In this document: positions 1 through 7,716 of the stretch, piece after piece
Layout: each line of letters begins with the position of its first letter
How positions within the stretch are numbered: the stretch's first letter is position 1
Assembly: GCF_012184385.1 (NCBI RefSeq)
Contig: NZ_VSRL01000003.1
Coordinates: forward strand, 1 to 64,000
Length of the DNA stretch: 64,000 bases
From: Lentzea indica
GTDB taxonomy: Bacteria; Actinomycetota; Actinomycetes; Mycobacteriales; Pseudonocardiaceae
Direction: 5' to 3'
Notes under the pieces: model-generated
Databases searched by the model: none
The model's input: only the letters and a program-made list of their open reading frames with translations
Told to the model about the DNA's origin: nothing
Made by a program: the position numbers and the translations under genes

Positions 1-1833
1 GCGAACGTCGACGCGGAGGCGGACCTCGACCTCAAGTTCGGCCGCGACCGCGACGGACTCAACTTCGAGCCGGTGCAGCCCAACACCCTCGACGAGCTCG
101 TGGTGCCGAAGGGCTACCAGCAGGACGTCGTCATCCGCTGGGGCGACGCGGTGCTGCCCGACGCGCCGAAGTTCGACTTCGACAAGCAGACCGCCGCCGC
201 CCAGGCGAAGCAGTTCGGCTTCAACGCCGACTTCTGCGGTCTCGTGCCGCTGCCGGGCTGGGACCGCTGGCTCATGGTGAGCAACCACGAGTACACGTCC
301 GAAGAGTTCATGTTCAAGACCTGGGACGCGAACAACCCCACCGAGGAGCAGGCCCGCATCGCGTGGGCCGCGCACGGTCTGTCGGTCGTGCAGGTCGAGC
401 GCGACCACCGCAGCGGCAAGCTTGTGGTGTCCAAGGACAAGCGCAAGTACAACCGCCGCATCACGATGACCACGCCGTTCGAGATGCGTGGCCCGGCAGC
501 GGGCTCGAAGCACCTCAAGACGTCGGCTGACGCCAGCGGCAAGGTCGTGCTCGGCACGCAGAACAACTGCGCCGGTGGCGTCACGCCGTGGGGCACGATC
601 CTGTCCGGCGAGGAGAACTTCAACCAGTACTTCGCCAACGGCGGCCAGGTCGCCGACCCGACGACGAAGGCGCGCCTCGCCCGCTACGGCATGTCCGGTG
701 GCGCCACGACCCGCAAGTGGGAGAAGTTCGACAAGCGCTTCGACCTCGTGCAGGAACCGAACGAGGCCAACCGCTTCGGCTGGATCGTCGAGATCGACCC
801 GCTCGACCCGACGTCGACGCCGGTCAAGCACACCGCGCTCGGCCGCTTCAAGCACGAGGGAGCGAACGTCATCGTCGCCCGCGACGGCCGTGTCGTCGCG
901 TACATGGGTGATGACGAGCGCTTCGACTACATGTACAAGTTCGTCACCGACGGGTGCTACCAGAAGGGCGACTCGAAGCGCGCCCGCGAGCACAACAAGC
1001 GCCTGCTCGACTCGGGCACGCTCTACGTCGCCAAGTTCACCGGTGACAGCCCGGCCGCCGAGATCGACGGCACCGGCAAGCTGCCGTCCGACGGTGAGTT
1101 CGACGGCTCGGGCCAGTGGATTCCGCTGGTGCACAACAACAAGTCGTTCGTCGAGGGCTTCACCGCCGAAGAGGTCTACATCTTCACGCGCCTCGCGGCC
1201 GACAAGGTCGGCGCCACGAAGATGGACCGCCCGGAAGACGTGGAGCCGAACCCGCACAACCGCCGCGTCTACGCCGCGCTCACCAACAACACCGACCGCG
1301 GCAAGCCCGGCAAGGAAGGCGCCACCGAGGTCGCGCCGCGGCTCGGCAACAAGCACGGTCAGGTGCTCGAGCTCGAAGAGCGCCGCGGCGACAACACGGC
1401 GACCACGTTCTCGTGGAAGCTGATGCTGGTCTGCGGTGACCCCAACGACCCCAGCACCTACTTCGCCGGCTTCGACAAGAAGCAGGTCAGTCCGATCTCG
1501 TGCCCGGACAACGTCGCGTTCGACTCGCGCGGCAACCTGTGGATCTCCACCGACGGCAACGCCCTGAAGTCCAACGACGGCCTGTTCGCAGTGCCGGTCG
1601 AGGGCAGGCGCCGCGGTCAGGTGAAGCAGTTCCTCACCGTGCCGATCGGTGCGGAGACGTGCGGCCCGGTCATCACGGACGACTTCGTCCTGGTGTCCGT
1701 GCAGCACCCCGGTGAGATCGACGGCGCGTCGGCGACCAAGCCGGCCTCGCACTGGCCGGACGGTGGCACCTCCCAGCCGCGTCCGTCCGTCGCCGTGGTT
1801 TGGCGCAAGGACCGTCGCCACATCTGCGGCTGA
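1..1833 (+). CDS. PhoX-family (DUF839) phosphatase, 5' partial
   Basis: The reading frame is open from base 1, so the true start and any Tat signal lie upstream; the GTG at 73 is only an internal codon. About 610 codons are visible. The segment GGVTPWGTILSGEENF and the late NLWISTDG motif are typical of the PhoX/DUF839 beta-propeller family. Known members are Tat-exported, calcium- and iron-dependent alkaline phosphatases that release phosphate from organic phosphoesters outside the membrane. Many actinobacterial paralogs have no tested substrate, so the activity is family-level inference. A hairpin at 1876-1913 follows the stop, and the next gene has its own ribosome-binding site, so this is probably the last gene of its transcript. 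Confidence 0.88.
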   Translation, partial: ANVDAEADLDLKFGRDRDGLNFEPVQPNTLDELVVPKGYQQDVVIRWGDAVLPDAPKFDFDKQTAAAQAKQFGFNADFCGLVPLPGWDRWLMVSNHEYTSEEFMFKTWDANNPTEEQARIAWAAHGLSVVQVERDHRSGKLVVSKDKRKYNRRITMTTPFEMRGPAAGSKHLKTSADASGKVVLGTQNNCAGGVTPWGTILSGEENFNQYFANGGQVADPTTKARLARYGMSGGATTRKWEKFDKRFDLVQEPNEANRFGWIVEIDPLDPTSTPVKHTALGRFKHEGANVIVARDGRVVAYMGDDERFDYMYKFVTDGCYQKGDSKRAREHNKRLLDSGTLYVAKFTGDSPAAEIDGTGKLPSDGEFDGSGQWIPLVHNNKSFVEGFTAEEVYIFTRLAADKVGATKMDRPEDVEPNPHNRRVYAALTNNTDRGKPGKEGATEVAPRLGNKHGQVLELEERRGDNTATTFSWKLMLVCGDPNDPSTYFAGFDKKQVSPISCPDNVAFDSRGNLWISTDGNALKSNDGLFAVPVEGRRRGQVKQFLTVPIGAETCGPVITDDFVLVSVQHPGEIDGASATKPASHWPDGGTSQPRPSVAVVWRKDRRHICG

Positions 1834-1875
1834 CGTACGGTGCTTTCCCGCTTACTCCTTGAGTTCGTTTGAACC

Positions 1876-1913
1876 GGTGCAGCCATCAGTCCGTATCACC
1901 TGGTGGCTGCACC
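1876..1913 (+). terminator. Hairpin after the PhoX gene
   Basis: GGTGCAGCCA and TGGCTGCACC pair, with CAG/CTG continuing the stem inside one mismatch. The hairpin lies 43 bases after the stop. No U-tract follows, as is common for actinobacterial terminators. Confidence 0.5.
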
Positions 1914-1961
1914 ACGGACAACTGAGACACGTCGCACTGTCTGTCCACTTAGGAGTAAGTG

Positions 1962-2501
1962 ATGAAACGTGCTGGTCTCGTGCTCGTCTCCACAGCTCTA
2001 CTCGGCGTCGCCTTAGGCGGCGCCGGCTCCACCGCCGCGCCAACACCGGCCGCCATGGACGTGTCTGACGCGAGGGTCGCACCCGCGGTTCAGGTTCCGT
2101 CCGGCAACAAGCTCGTCGCCAAGTTCTACGCCAAGGGTGTGCAGACCTACATCTGCACAGCGGGAGCGTGGAAGCTGCTGGAGCCCGCCGCCACCCTGGC
2201 GGACCGGCTCGGCCGTGCGGTCGCTCTGCACTCCCGCGGTCCGATCTGGGTGTCCACTGTGGACGGGAGCGCGGTCGAGGCCGCCCCGGTCGACGGTGCC
2301 CGCAACGAGATTCCAGGAGCGGTTCCCGAGCTCCTGCTGAAGTCCAAGTCGACCAGGGGCAAGGGCGTGTTCGCCGGCGTGAGCTACGTCCAGCGCCTCG
2401 CGACCAAGGGCGGTGTCGCGCCGGCAGGCGGATGCCAGGAAAGTGACCAGACCTCCGTGAACTACGAGGCGCTCTACACCTTCTCCGCACCCGTTCGCTG
2501 A
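1962..2501 (+). CDS. Secreted DUF3455 protein
   Basis: This 179-residue protein has an N-terminal signal peptide (basic MKR, hydrophobic core, small residues before TAAPTPAA near residue 27). The body shows DUF3455 features: a GVQTYICTAGAW segment, a conserved HSRGPIWVS, and a GGCQ near the end. The family is found in actinobacteria and fungi and has no assigned function. AGGAG at 1951-1955 lies 6 bases before ATG 1962; the GTG at 1959 is an in-frame alternative but is too close to the ribosome-binding site. It is probably transcribed alone, between hairpins at 1876-1913 and 2528-2552. Confidence 0.82.
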   Translation: MKRAGLVLVSTALLGVALGGAGSTAAPTPAAMDVSDARVAPAVQVPSGNKLVAKFYAKGVQTYICTAGAWKLLEPAATLADRLGRAVALHSRGPIWVSTVDGSAVEAAPVDGARNEIPGAVPELLLKSKSTRGKGVFAGVSYVQRLATKGGVAPAGGCQESDQTSVNYEALYTFSAPVR

Positions 2502-2527
2502 ACCAGCGCCACCACGGCCGCGCTGAC

Positions 2528-2552
2528 GACCCAGAACTCCGCCTTCTGGGTC
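2528..2552 (+). terminator. Hairpin after the DUF3455 gene
   Basis: GACCCAGAA and TTCTGGGTC form a perfect 9-bp stem with a 7-base loop, 26 bases after the stop codon. There is no U-tract. Confidence 0.5.
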
Positions 2553-2586
2553 CCGGTGAACTTCCTCGGCACGTTACGGTTTCCCC

Positions 2587-3264
2587 ATGAGTGATCGTCC
2601 GGTCGCCCTCGTCACCGGGGCATCCAGTGGAATCGGCTCGGCCATCGCCCGCGCTCTGGCGCCAACTCACGATCTTCTGCTGGGTGGACGTGACGAAACG
2701 TCCCTGTCGCTGCTCGCATCGGAACTGCCCGGCGCCGAGGCTTGGCCCTTCGACCTGACGAACCTCGCGTCAGCGGACACGGCCCACATCGCGCGCCTCG
2801 ACGTGGTGGTGCACAGCGCCGGCGTCGCAATGCTGGGACCGTTGGGCGAGGCCTCGGTCGACGTGTGGCGCCAGACCCTGGAAGTCAACGTCGTGGCGGT
2901 CGCCGAACTGACCCGGCTGCTGCTGCCCCAGCTCCGTGCCGCCGCCGGCCAGGTCGTCCTGATCAACTCTGGCGCCGGCCTGCGCGCCAACCCCGGCTGG
3001 GGCGTCTACGCCGCCTCGAAGTTCGCGCTGCGGGCCTACGCCGACGCCCTGCGCGCCGACGAGCCGTCGTTGCGCGTGACCTCGGTGTTCCCCGGCAGGA
3101 CCGACACGCCGATGCAGCGTGAGGTGCGCCGCCACGAGGGTGGCGAGTACGACGCCACGCAGTACCTGGATCCGGCCTCGGTGGGGCGCGCCGTGGCGTC
3201 GGCCGTGCTGGCGACGCCCGATGCGCACATCACCGAGGTGGTCGTACGTCCACGACCTCGCTGA
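2587..3264 (+). CDS. SDR family oxidoreductase
   Basis: A 225-residue classical short-chain dehydrogenase. The cofactor motif TGASSGIG is at residues 10-17, catalytic Ser is about 128 (LINSGAG), and YAASK gives Tyr141 and Lys145. These proteins are cytoplasmic NAD(P)-dependent oxidoreductases; the substrate cannot be read from the sequence. No clear Shine-Dalgarno precedes ATG 2587, so translation may be leaderless or weak. The gene ends one base before the stop of the converging amidohydrolase gene, with no room for a terminator. Confidence 0.88.
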   Translation: MSDRPVALVTGASSGIGSAIARALAPTHDLLLGGRDETSLSLLASELPGAEAWPFDLTNLASADTAHIARLDVVVHSAGVAMLGPLGEASVDVWRQTLEVNVVAVAELTRLLLPQLRAAAGQVVLINSGAGLRANPGWGVYAASKFALRAYADALRADEPSLRVTSVFPGRTDTPMQREVRRHEGGEYDATQYLDPASVGRAVASAVLATPDAHITEVVVRPRPR

Positions 3265-3265
3265 C

Positions 3266-4573
3266 TCAAGCTGTGCGCAGCCGCTGAGCCACCGCCGTGA
3301 CGCCGGCCTGAGCCTCCCGGCGATCGATCCGCGTCGACTCTCCACCAGCCACGACGTGGTCACCGGCCACCCAGACGTCGGTGACCCGTCGAGCCCCGGA
3401 AGCCCAGACCAGGTTCGCCAGCAGCTGCGAGTCTGGTGCGTCCAACCCGGTGGCGAACGCCGGGTCATCAGCGTCGACGTGCACGACGTCGGCCCAGCGT
3501 CCGGCCTCCAGCGCGCCGATGTCCTCACGACCGAGAGCAGCGGCTCCACCCCGAGTCGCCATCAGCAACGCCTGCGCGGCACCCAGCACCGTCGCGTCCA
3601 TCTTGGAAACCCTGGCGAACAGCCCGGCAAGCCGAGCCTCCTCGAACAGGTCCAGGTCGTCGTTCGACGCGGGCCCGTCCGTGCCCAGCCCGACCGAAAC
3701 ACCCGCGGCCAGCATCTCCGGCACCCGCGCGATGCCCGAGGCGAGCTTCGCGTTGGAGCCGGGGCAGTGCGCCACGCCAACGCCGAAGGACGCGTACAGC
3801 GCGATGTCGTCATCGGACAGATGAACGGAGTGCGCGGACAGCACCCGCCCGCCCAGAACGTCCGACGCCTTCAGCAATGCCGGCACCGACCCGTACTCGG
3901 CGCGCTGCGCCTCGTCCTCGAACGGCGACTCGGCGACGTGCACCATCAGCAGCGCCCCGCGGGCCCGAGCCTCCAGAGCCACGGCGGTCAGCTGGGCAGG
4001 CGACAGCGTGTACGCGGAATGCGGCCCGTAAGCCAGCTCAACCCGCCCACCTGGTCCGAACTGCAGCCCATCAGCGTCGATCCAGGAAGAGATCTCATCG
4101 GTCATGGACCGCCACGACATCCCCGGCACGTCGAGGATCGCCCCGCCGAACACCACGCGTGACCCGGCGGCCAGCACCGAAGAGACCAGCTCAGGCCCGT
4201 GGAAGTACATCTCGGCCGACGTCGTGACGCCGTGCCGCAGCATCTCCACCGCACCCAGCAGCATGCCCGTGCCGACGTCGGCGGCGGTCATCCGCGCTTC
4301 GTTGGGCCACATCTGCTCCTGCAGCCACCGCAGCAACGGTAGGTCCGAACCCAGCCCGCGCAGCACCGTCATCGGGCTGTGCGCGTGGGTGTTCACCAGG
4401 CCGGGCAGCAGGATGCCGGAGAGCCGCCGGACCTCTCCCTCGAAAGCGGGAGCATCAGCTAGTGGACCTACAAAGGTGATCCGACCGTCGACGACGTCCA
4501 CGACCGCGTCGCGCAACACGGAGCAGGACGAATCGCAGGGCAGGACCACCGGGGCATGCAGGCGCAGTGACAT
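3266..4573 (-). CDS. Amidohydrolase family protein (AtzA/TrzN/SAH-deaminase group)
   Basis: A 435-residue metal-dependent hydrolase. The N-terminal beta strands lead to PGLVNTHAHS (metal-binding HAH at residues 63-65); HVAES and GTDGPASNDDLDLF supply further active-site residues. The architecture matches the chlorohydrolase/cytosine-deaminase-like group that includes S-adenosylhomocysteine and guanine deaminases; the true substrate is unknown. The frame stays open to 4717, but ATG 4573 begins the homologous region. The upstream 200 bases on the divergent side hold a perfect Crp-type palindrome at 4591-4606, only 18 bases before this start, so catabolite-type control is plausible. Confidence 0.85.
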   Translation of the reverse strand: MSLRLHAPVVLPCDSSCSVLRDAVVDVVDGRITFVGPLADAPAFEGEVRRLSGILLPGLVNTHAHSPMTVLRGLGSDLPLLRWLQEQMWPNEARMTAADVGTGMLLGAVEMLRHGVTTSAEMYFHGPELVSSVLAAGSRVVFGGAILDVPGMSWRSMTDEISSWIDADGLQFGPGGRVELAYGPHSAYTLSPAQLTAVALEARARGALLMVHVAESPFEDEAQRAEYGSVPALLKASDVLGGRVLSAHSVHLSDDDIALYASFGVGVAHCPGSNAKLASGIARVPEMLAAGVSVGLGTDGPASNDDLDLFEEARLAGLFARVSKMDATVLGAAQALLMATRGGAAALGREDIGALEAGRWADVVHVDADDPAFATGLDAPDSQLLANLVWASGARRVTDVWVAGDHVVAGGESTRIDRREAQAGVTAVAQRLRTA

Positions 4574-4590
4574 GCGGAGAATCCTGCCAT

Positions 4591-4606
4591 TGTGATGCCG
4601 ATCACA
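4591..4606. promoter_or_regulatory. Perfect Crp/GlxR-type operator
   Basis: TGTGATGCCGATCACA matches the TGTGA-N6-TCACA consensus of Crp family regulators at every conserved base. It sits just upstream of the amidohydrolase start on the minus strand and upstream of the + strand small-ORF region. Its closeness to the start suggests repression of the amidohydrolase gene. Confidence 0.65.
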
Positions 4607-4702
4607 AGCATGCATAGGTCCGCGGCGAGTGGGAATCCTGCCTCCGTCGGGTGCGGGCCGACCCCCAGGGCCCGCCCCGACCAGAACTTCTCCCCAACCA
4701 GA

Positions 4703-4735
4703 GGGCCCGCCGAGCACGAACCGGCGGGCTCTTTG
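4703..4735 (+). terminator. Intrinsic terminator-like hairpin
   Basis: GCCCGCCG pairs with CGGCGGGC across a 9-10 base loop, followed by TCTTTGT. No annotated + strand gene lies upstream, so it may end a short untranslated transcript starting near the Crp-type site, or act as an attenuator for the small ORFs that follow. The bases between 4607 and 4702 hold no other feature I recognise. Confidence 0.45.
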
Positions 4736-4773
4736 TGCATCCGAAGCAACCAGAGCGACGGGGGCGACGTCAC

Positions 4774-4863
4774 ATGATCATGTCGAAGAAGCCGAGCAGG
4801 TCCAGTGGAGACTTCCGTCGCGCGCAGAAGCCCGCCACCCCCAAGCCGCCGACTCGTCGCTGA
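4774..4863 (+). CDS. Possible 29-residue basic peptide
   Basis: ATG 4774 (or ATG 4780) opens a short frame rich in Lys, Arg, Pro and Ser with the core KKPSRSSGDFRRAQK. A G-rich run around 4760-4764 could serve as ribosome-binding site. No family is recognised. It is listed because it precedes a second short frame of opposite charge (4914-5000) that has a good ribosome-binding site. Both could be non-coding. Confidence 0.35.
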   Translation: MIMSKKPSRSSGDFRRAQKPATPKPPTRR

Positions 4864-4868
4864 GTTGG

Positions 4869-4902
4869 CATGATCACTCCACACGGTACGGGCGTGATCA
4901 TG
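4869..4902. repeat. Inverted repeat CATGATCAC/GTGATCATG
   Basis: A perfect 9-bp inverted repeat (4869-4877 and 4894-4902) with a 16-base spacer, lying between the two short frames and ending just before the GGAGG of the second. A related CATGATCATG occurs at 4773-4782 over the first start codon. Operator or RNA hairpin are both possible. Confidence 0.5.
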
Positions 4903-4913
4903 CGGAGGCATCA

Positions 4914-5000
4914 GTGGCCGACATCGACCCTCAGAACGACGACCAGTTCAGCGATGTCGAGATGACGCAGGAGTTCGAAGTCATCAGGGACGAGATCTGA
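4914..5000 (+). CDS. Possible 28-residue acidic peptide
   Basis: GTG 4914 follows GGAGG by about 5 bases, a good actinobacterial ribosome-binding site. The peptide is strongly acidic (MADIDPQNDDQFSDVEMTQ and a DEI end), with no Cys and no hydrophobic segment. It stops one base before the stop of the converging histidine kinase gene. No family is recognised. The contrast with the basic peptide encoded at 4774-4863 suggests a pair, but that is inference only. Confidence 0.45.
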   Translation: MADIDPQNDDQFSDVEMTQEFEVIRDEI

Positions 5001-5001
5001 A

Positions 5002-6174
5002 CTAAGCCAGAGGCAGTTCGGCGCGGACCGTCCACCCAGTCGGTTCGCGTCGGCCTGCGGAGAACTTGCCGCCCAGCAGTTCCACGCGCTCGCGCATGCC
5101 GACGAGCCCGTAACCTCCAGAGCCACCAACGGGAACGCCAGAGGCCACCCCGTCGTCCTCGACGCCGAGTCGCAGCACACCGTCGCTTGAGGACAGTGAA
5201 ACGTCCACGGACGACACCGCGGAAGCGTGCTTCTGCGTGTTGGTCAACGACTCCTGCACCAACCGCAGCACCGAGCGGGCGAGCTCCTGTGGCACCGAGT
5301 CCTGCAGGTCGAACGATAGCCGCACCGGCAGACCTGACTCCGCCGCCAGCGAACGCACGTCGTCCACCAACGACGAAGACGCGGCCGGTCCGGAAGACTC
5401 GCCGTCCCGCAACGTTCCGACCAACCGCCGCATCGCGGTCAGTGCCTCGTAACCGGATGCCTCGATGGTCGGCAGCACCTGCTCGGCGGTCTCGCGGCTG
5501 ATCTGTCCTGCTTGGGCGTGCACGACGATCGCGGTCACGTAGTGCGCGACCACGTCGTGCAGTTCGCGCGCCAGCGCCATCCGTTCGGCGTTCTGGGCCG
5601 CCGCAACGGAAGCAGCCAATTGAGACGAACGTTCGTTGTCCCTTGCCCGGAAGTACAGCCCGGTGCCGATGGCCAGCACGAGCATGATGCTCGCGCCGAA
5701 CAGGTACGACGTGCCGTCCGGCTGCCATTCGCGGTACTCGACGGCGGCAACGATCGGCCAGCCGAGGACCTCCGCGACGACCATCGCCGCCAGCACCAGC
5801 GCCGTGCCGACCACCGCGCGCCAGCGCGACGACTCCCGCACGAGCACCGCGATGGTCGCCATCGCGGCACCGGTGATCGAGACATTGGCACCGCTGAAGA
5901 AGAAGTGCGGCGAGATCGCGACACCGAGAAACCGCATGTAGAGGGCCACGCAGACGATCGCGAACGTCAGTGCCAGCGCGGCGTCGAACGGCCTGCGCGG
6001 TGCCAGTACCGAGATCGCGCAGATGACCAGCACACCGGGGATCTGCCACCAGCCGAGCGCGGTGTCGATCGACCCGGTCTCCGCGATGGCGATGCCGGTG
6101 AGCGAGAGCGCCAGCGGCCACTGGCGTTTGGCGAGCAACCGCCAGTTCAGATCCTTGCTCTCCACCCGGTACAC
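5002..6174 (-). CDS. NarL-type sensor histidine kinase (orphan)
   Basis: A 390-residue membrane kinase. The first ~150 residues form several hydrophobic helices; a HisKA_3 dimerisation segment carries LARELHDVVAHYVTAIV with the phospho-accepting His near residue 206; the C-terminal ATPase domain ends with GGYGLVGMRERVELLGG. It resembles DesK/LiaS-class kinases that sense membrane state. No response regulator is adjacent, so the partner must be elsewhere. It is transcribed away from the NO synthase region, and converges with the small acidic ORF at 4914. Confidence 0.9.
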   Translation of the reverse strand: MYRVESKDLNWRLLAKRQWPLALSLTGIAIAETGSIDTALGWWQIPGVLVICAISVLAPRRPFDAALALTFAIVCVALYMRFLGVAISPHFFFSGANVSITGAAMATIAVLVRESSRWRAVVGTALVLAAMVVAEVLGWPIVAAVEYREWQPDGTSYLFGASIMLVLAIGTGLYFRARDNERSSQLAASVAAAQNAERMALARELHDVVAHYVTAIVVHAQAGQISRETAEQVLPTIEASGYEALTAMRRLVGTLRDGESSGPAASSSLVDDVRSLAAESGLPVRLSFDLQDSVPQELARSVLRLVQESLTNTQKHASAVSSVDVSLSSSDGVLRLGVEDDGVASGVPVGGSGGYGLVGMRERVELLGGKFSAGRREPTGWTVRAELPLA

Positions 6175-6334
6175 GGTAAAGCCGGAAGGACGATGGCGCG
6201 TCCGACCGGAGGCTAACTCGGCATCAGCCAGAAGGCTGAGTGAGCGACCTGCGGAAATACCCTCACGGCGGATGCCGGATCACGCCCCGGTCACGGACTC
6301 TGGAGGAGCGAAAGTCGGGGAAACGGAGGACGCC

Positions 6335-6433
6335 ATGTTGTCAGTTGTGTTCACTTGGGCCGCCGCTGTGGTCGGCCTGTTGGTCCTTGCGCTCATGGCC
6401 CTGTCGGGCGTGATGATCGATTCCCAGAGGTAG
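6335..6433 (+). CDS. Single-pass membrane micropeptide (32 aa)
   Basis: GGAGGA at 6325-6330 precedes ATG 6335 by 4 bases, one of the strongest ribosome-binding sites in the window. The 32-residue product is almost entirely one transmembrane helix (AAAVVGLLVLALMALSGV) with the short polar tail MIDSQR. The strong translation signal and clean helix argue for a real gene, but no family is recognised. It stands alone, divergent from the histidine kinase and convergent with the NO synthase gene. Confidence 0.6.
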   Translation: MLSVVFTWAAAVVGLLVLALMALSGVMIDSQR

Positions 6434-6477
6434 GCACAGCGCTAGCAGGTGGTACGGACCAGCGTGTGATGGGGAAG

Positions 6478-7638
6478 TCAGGCGCTGGTCAGGGAATGTT
6501 GCTGGCGGAGCAGCTCCGCCAGCCTGCTCGCCGGTTGAGGACGGGTCTCTTCCAACGCGGCCGTGAAGCGCGCCGGAGTACCGGTCCGTGCGCGCGCAGC
6601 GGCTGCGGTGTCCAACCGGAACGCGGGACGCGCAGCCGAAGGACGTTGGCGAGAGCGCAACCACGCCAGGCGGTGCAGGGCTTCCGCGTGGTGGTCCGTG
6701 ATGGTGACGGCCGCCTTGTCGAACGAGTGCAGCACTGCAGCGTTCAGGTGAACGGTCGCGAAGTCCCGCCACAGCGTGCGTTCGGACGACGTGTCCAAAC
6801 CCAACGCGTCGGCGACTTGGCGCGCCACGCCATAAGCGCCTTCCTCAGCCAATGAACGCGTGCCGATCTCGGCGCCGACGAACCACGAGTTGAACGGTGC
6901 CGCGGGGTAGTTCACGCCACCGATCGACAGCCGCATGTTCGAGATGACCGGAACCGCGTGCCAGCGCAGACCCATCTCGCCGAACCACGGCAAAGTCGGG
7001 TGCTCCAAAGGAACTTCGTGCACGATCTCGGACGGCAGCGTGAACACGCGCGGTCCCTCGTGCTGGGTTTCCACCACCAACGGCAGTACGTCGAAGCGCG
7101 ACCGTTGCGCCGGCGGCCGCCACCCCATGCCCTGCATGGTCTCGGTGAACTGGGTGTAGCGACGGTCCCCCATCCCGTCGGCGTACCCGGCGTACCGGAT
7201 CAGCTGTTCGTTCCAGATCACCGGGCCGGGCGAGCCCGGTGCGTCCGGCGCGAAAACCGTTACCAGAGGCCGGATCTCGCCGTCGTTCGTCGCCAGTCGC
7301 AGGTGCTCGACGCACTCTCCGGCAACAGCAGCGGCGTTGCGATAGCCGCGCAGATCGCGGACTTTGAGCCGGCGCCACGGCACACCAGAGGTGCACCAAC
7401 CGGAATCTCGCAACGCGATCCGCGCGCCGTACGCGAGTTCGTTGGTCGTGTGGCGGTAGGTTCCGGTCTCGGCGATCTCGGCGCGCACCTGGGCGATGCG
7501 GGCGGACAGCGAGCCTGCGTCGGAGTGCGCCGCGTGGAACATGCGGACGAACTCCTCCGCAACGGGGAGGACGTCGGGGGTCACGGAGCGAGAACCTAAG
7601 GCCGGAACAGCCTCACGCGTCACTGCCACTCGGGGCAT
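6478..7638 (-). CDS. Nitric oxide synthase oxygenase-like protein, divergent heme pocket
   Basis: 386 residues, the length of bacterial stand-alone NOS oxygenases, with no reductase domain. The alignment to the family is clear: ELAYGARIALRD, then AAPFNSWFVGAEIGTR (substrate-binding Glu retained) and LHSFDKAAVTITDHHAEA near the C-terminus. Known NOS proteins oxidise L-arginine to citrulline and NO with a heme-thiolate. Cys82 is in the ligand position, but the surrounding A-W-R-N-x-x-R-C-x-G-R motif is changed to A-L-R-D-S-G-W-C-T-S-G: the heme-stacking Trp is Leu76 and the Arg before Cys is Trp81. Redox tuning or even the reaction may differ. No reductase or redox partner is adjacent. Confidence 0.88.
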   Translation of the reverse strand: MPRVAVTREAVPALGSRSVTPDVLPVAEEFVRMFHAAHSDAGSLSARIAQVRAEIAETGTYRHTTNELAYGARIALRDSGWCTSGVPWRRLKVRDLRGYRNAAAVAGECVEHLRLATNDGEIRPLVTVFAPDAPGSPGPVIWNEQLIRYAGYADGMGDRRYTQFTETMQGMGWRPPAQRSRFDVLPLVVETQHEGPRVFTLPSEIVHEVPLEHPTLPWFGEMGLRWHAVPVISNMRLSIGGVNYPAAPFNSWFVGAEIGTRSLAEEGAYGVARQVADALGLDTSSERTLWRDFATVHLNAAVLHSFDKAAVTITDHHAEALHRLAWLRSRQRPSAARPAFRLDTAAAARARTGTPARFTAALEETRPQPASRLAELLRQQHSLTSA

Positions 7639-7716
7639 TTCGGGTGATCAACACCAGCCACTCCAACGAGTGAACGCGAGACCCAGTGTGTTCACTCGAA
7701 CGGCTTGAGGCCTCGA

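Noticed and set aside
4607-4702. tRNA or small structured RNA upstream of the terminator-like hairpin
   Set aside because: No T-loop GTTCGA-type motif or cloverleaf could be found by eye.
5237-5501. Long + strand frames opposite the histidine kinase
   Set aside because: Arg/Thr/Ser/Pro-rich composition typical of the antisense frame in high-GC genes; no ribosome-binding site and no recognisable domain.
6478-7638. Loss of the arginine-binding Glu in the NO synthase
   Set aside because: I first took GGVNYP as the site, but the family Glu lies in the following WFVGAEIG segment and is conserved.
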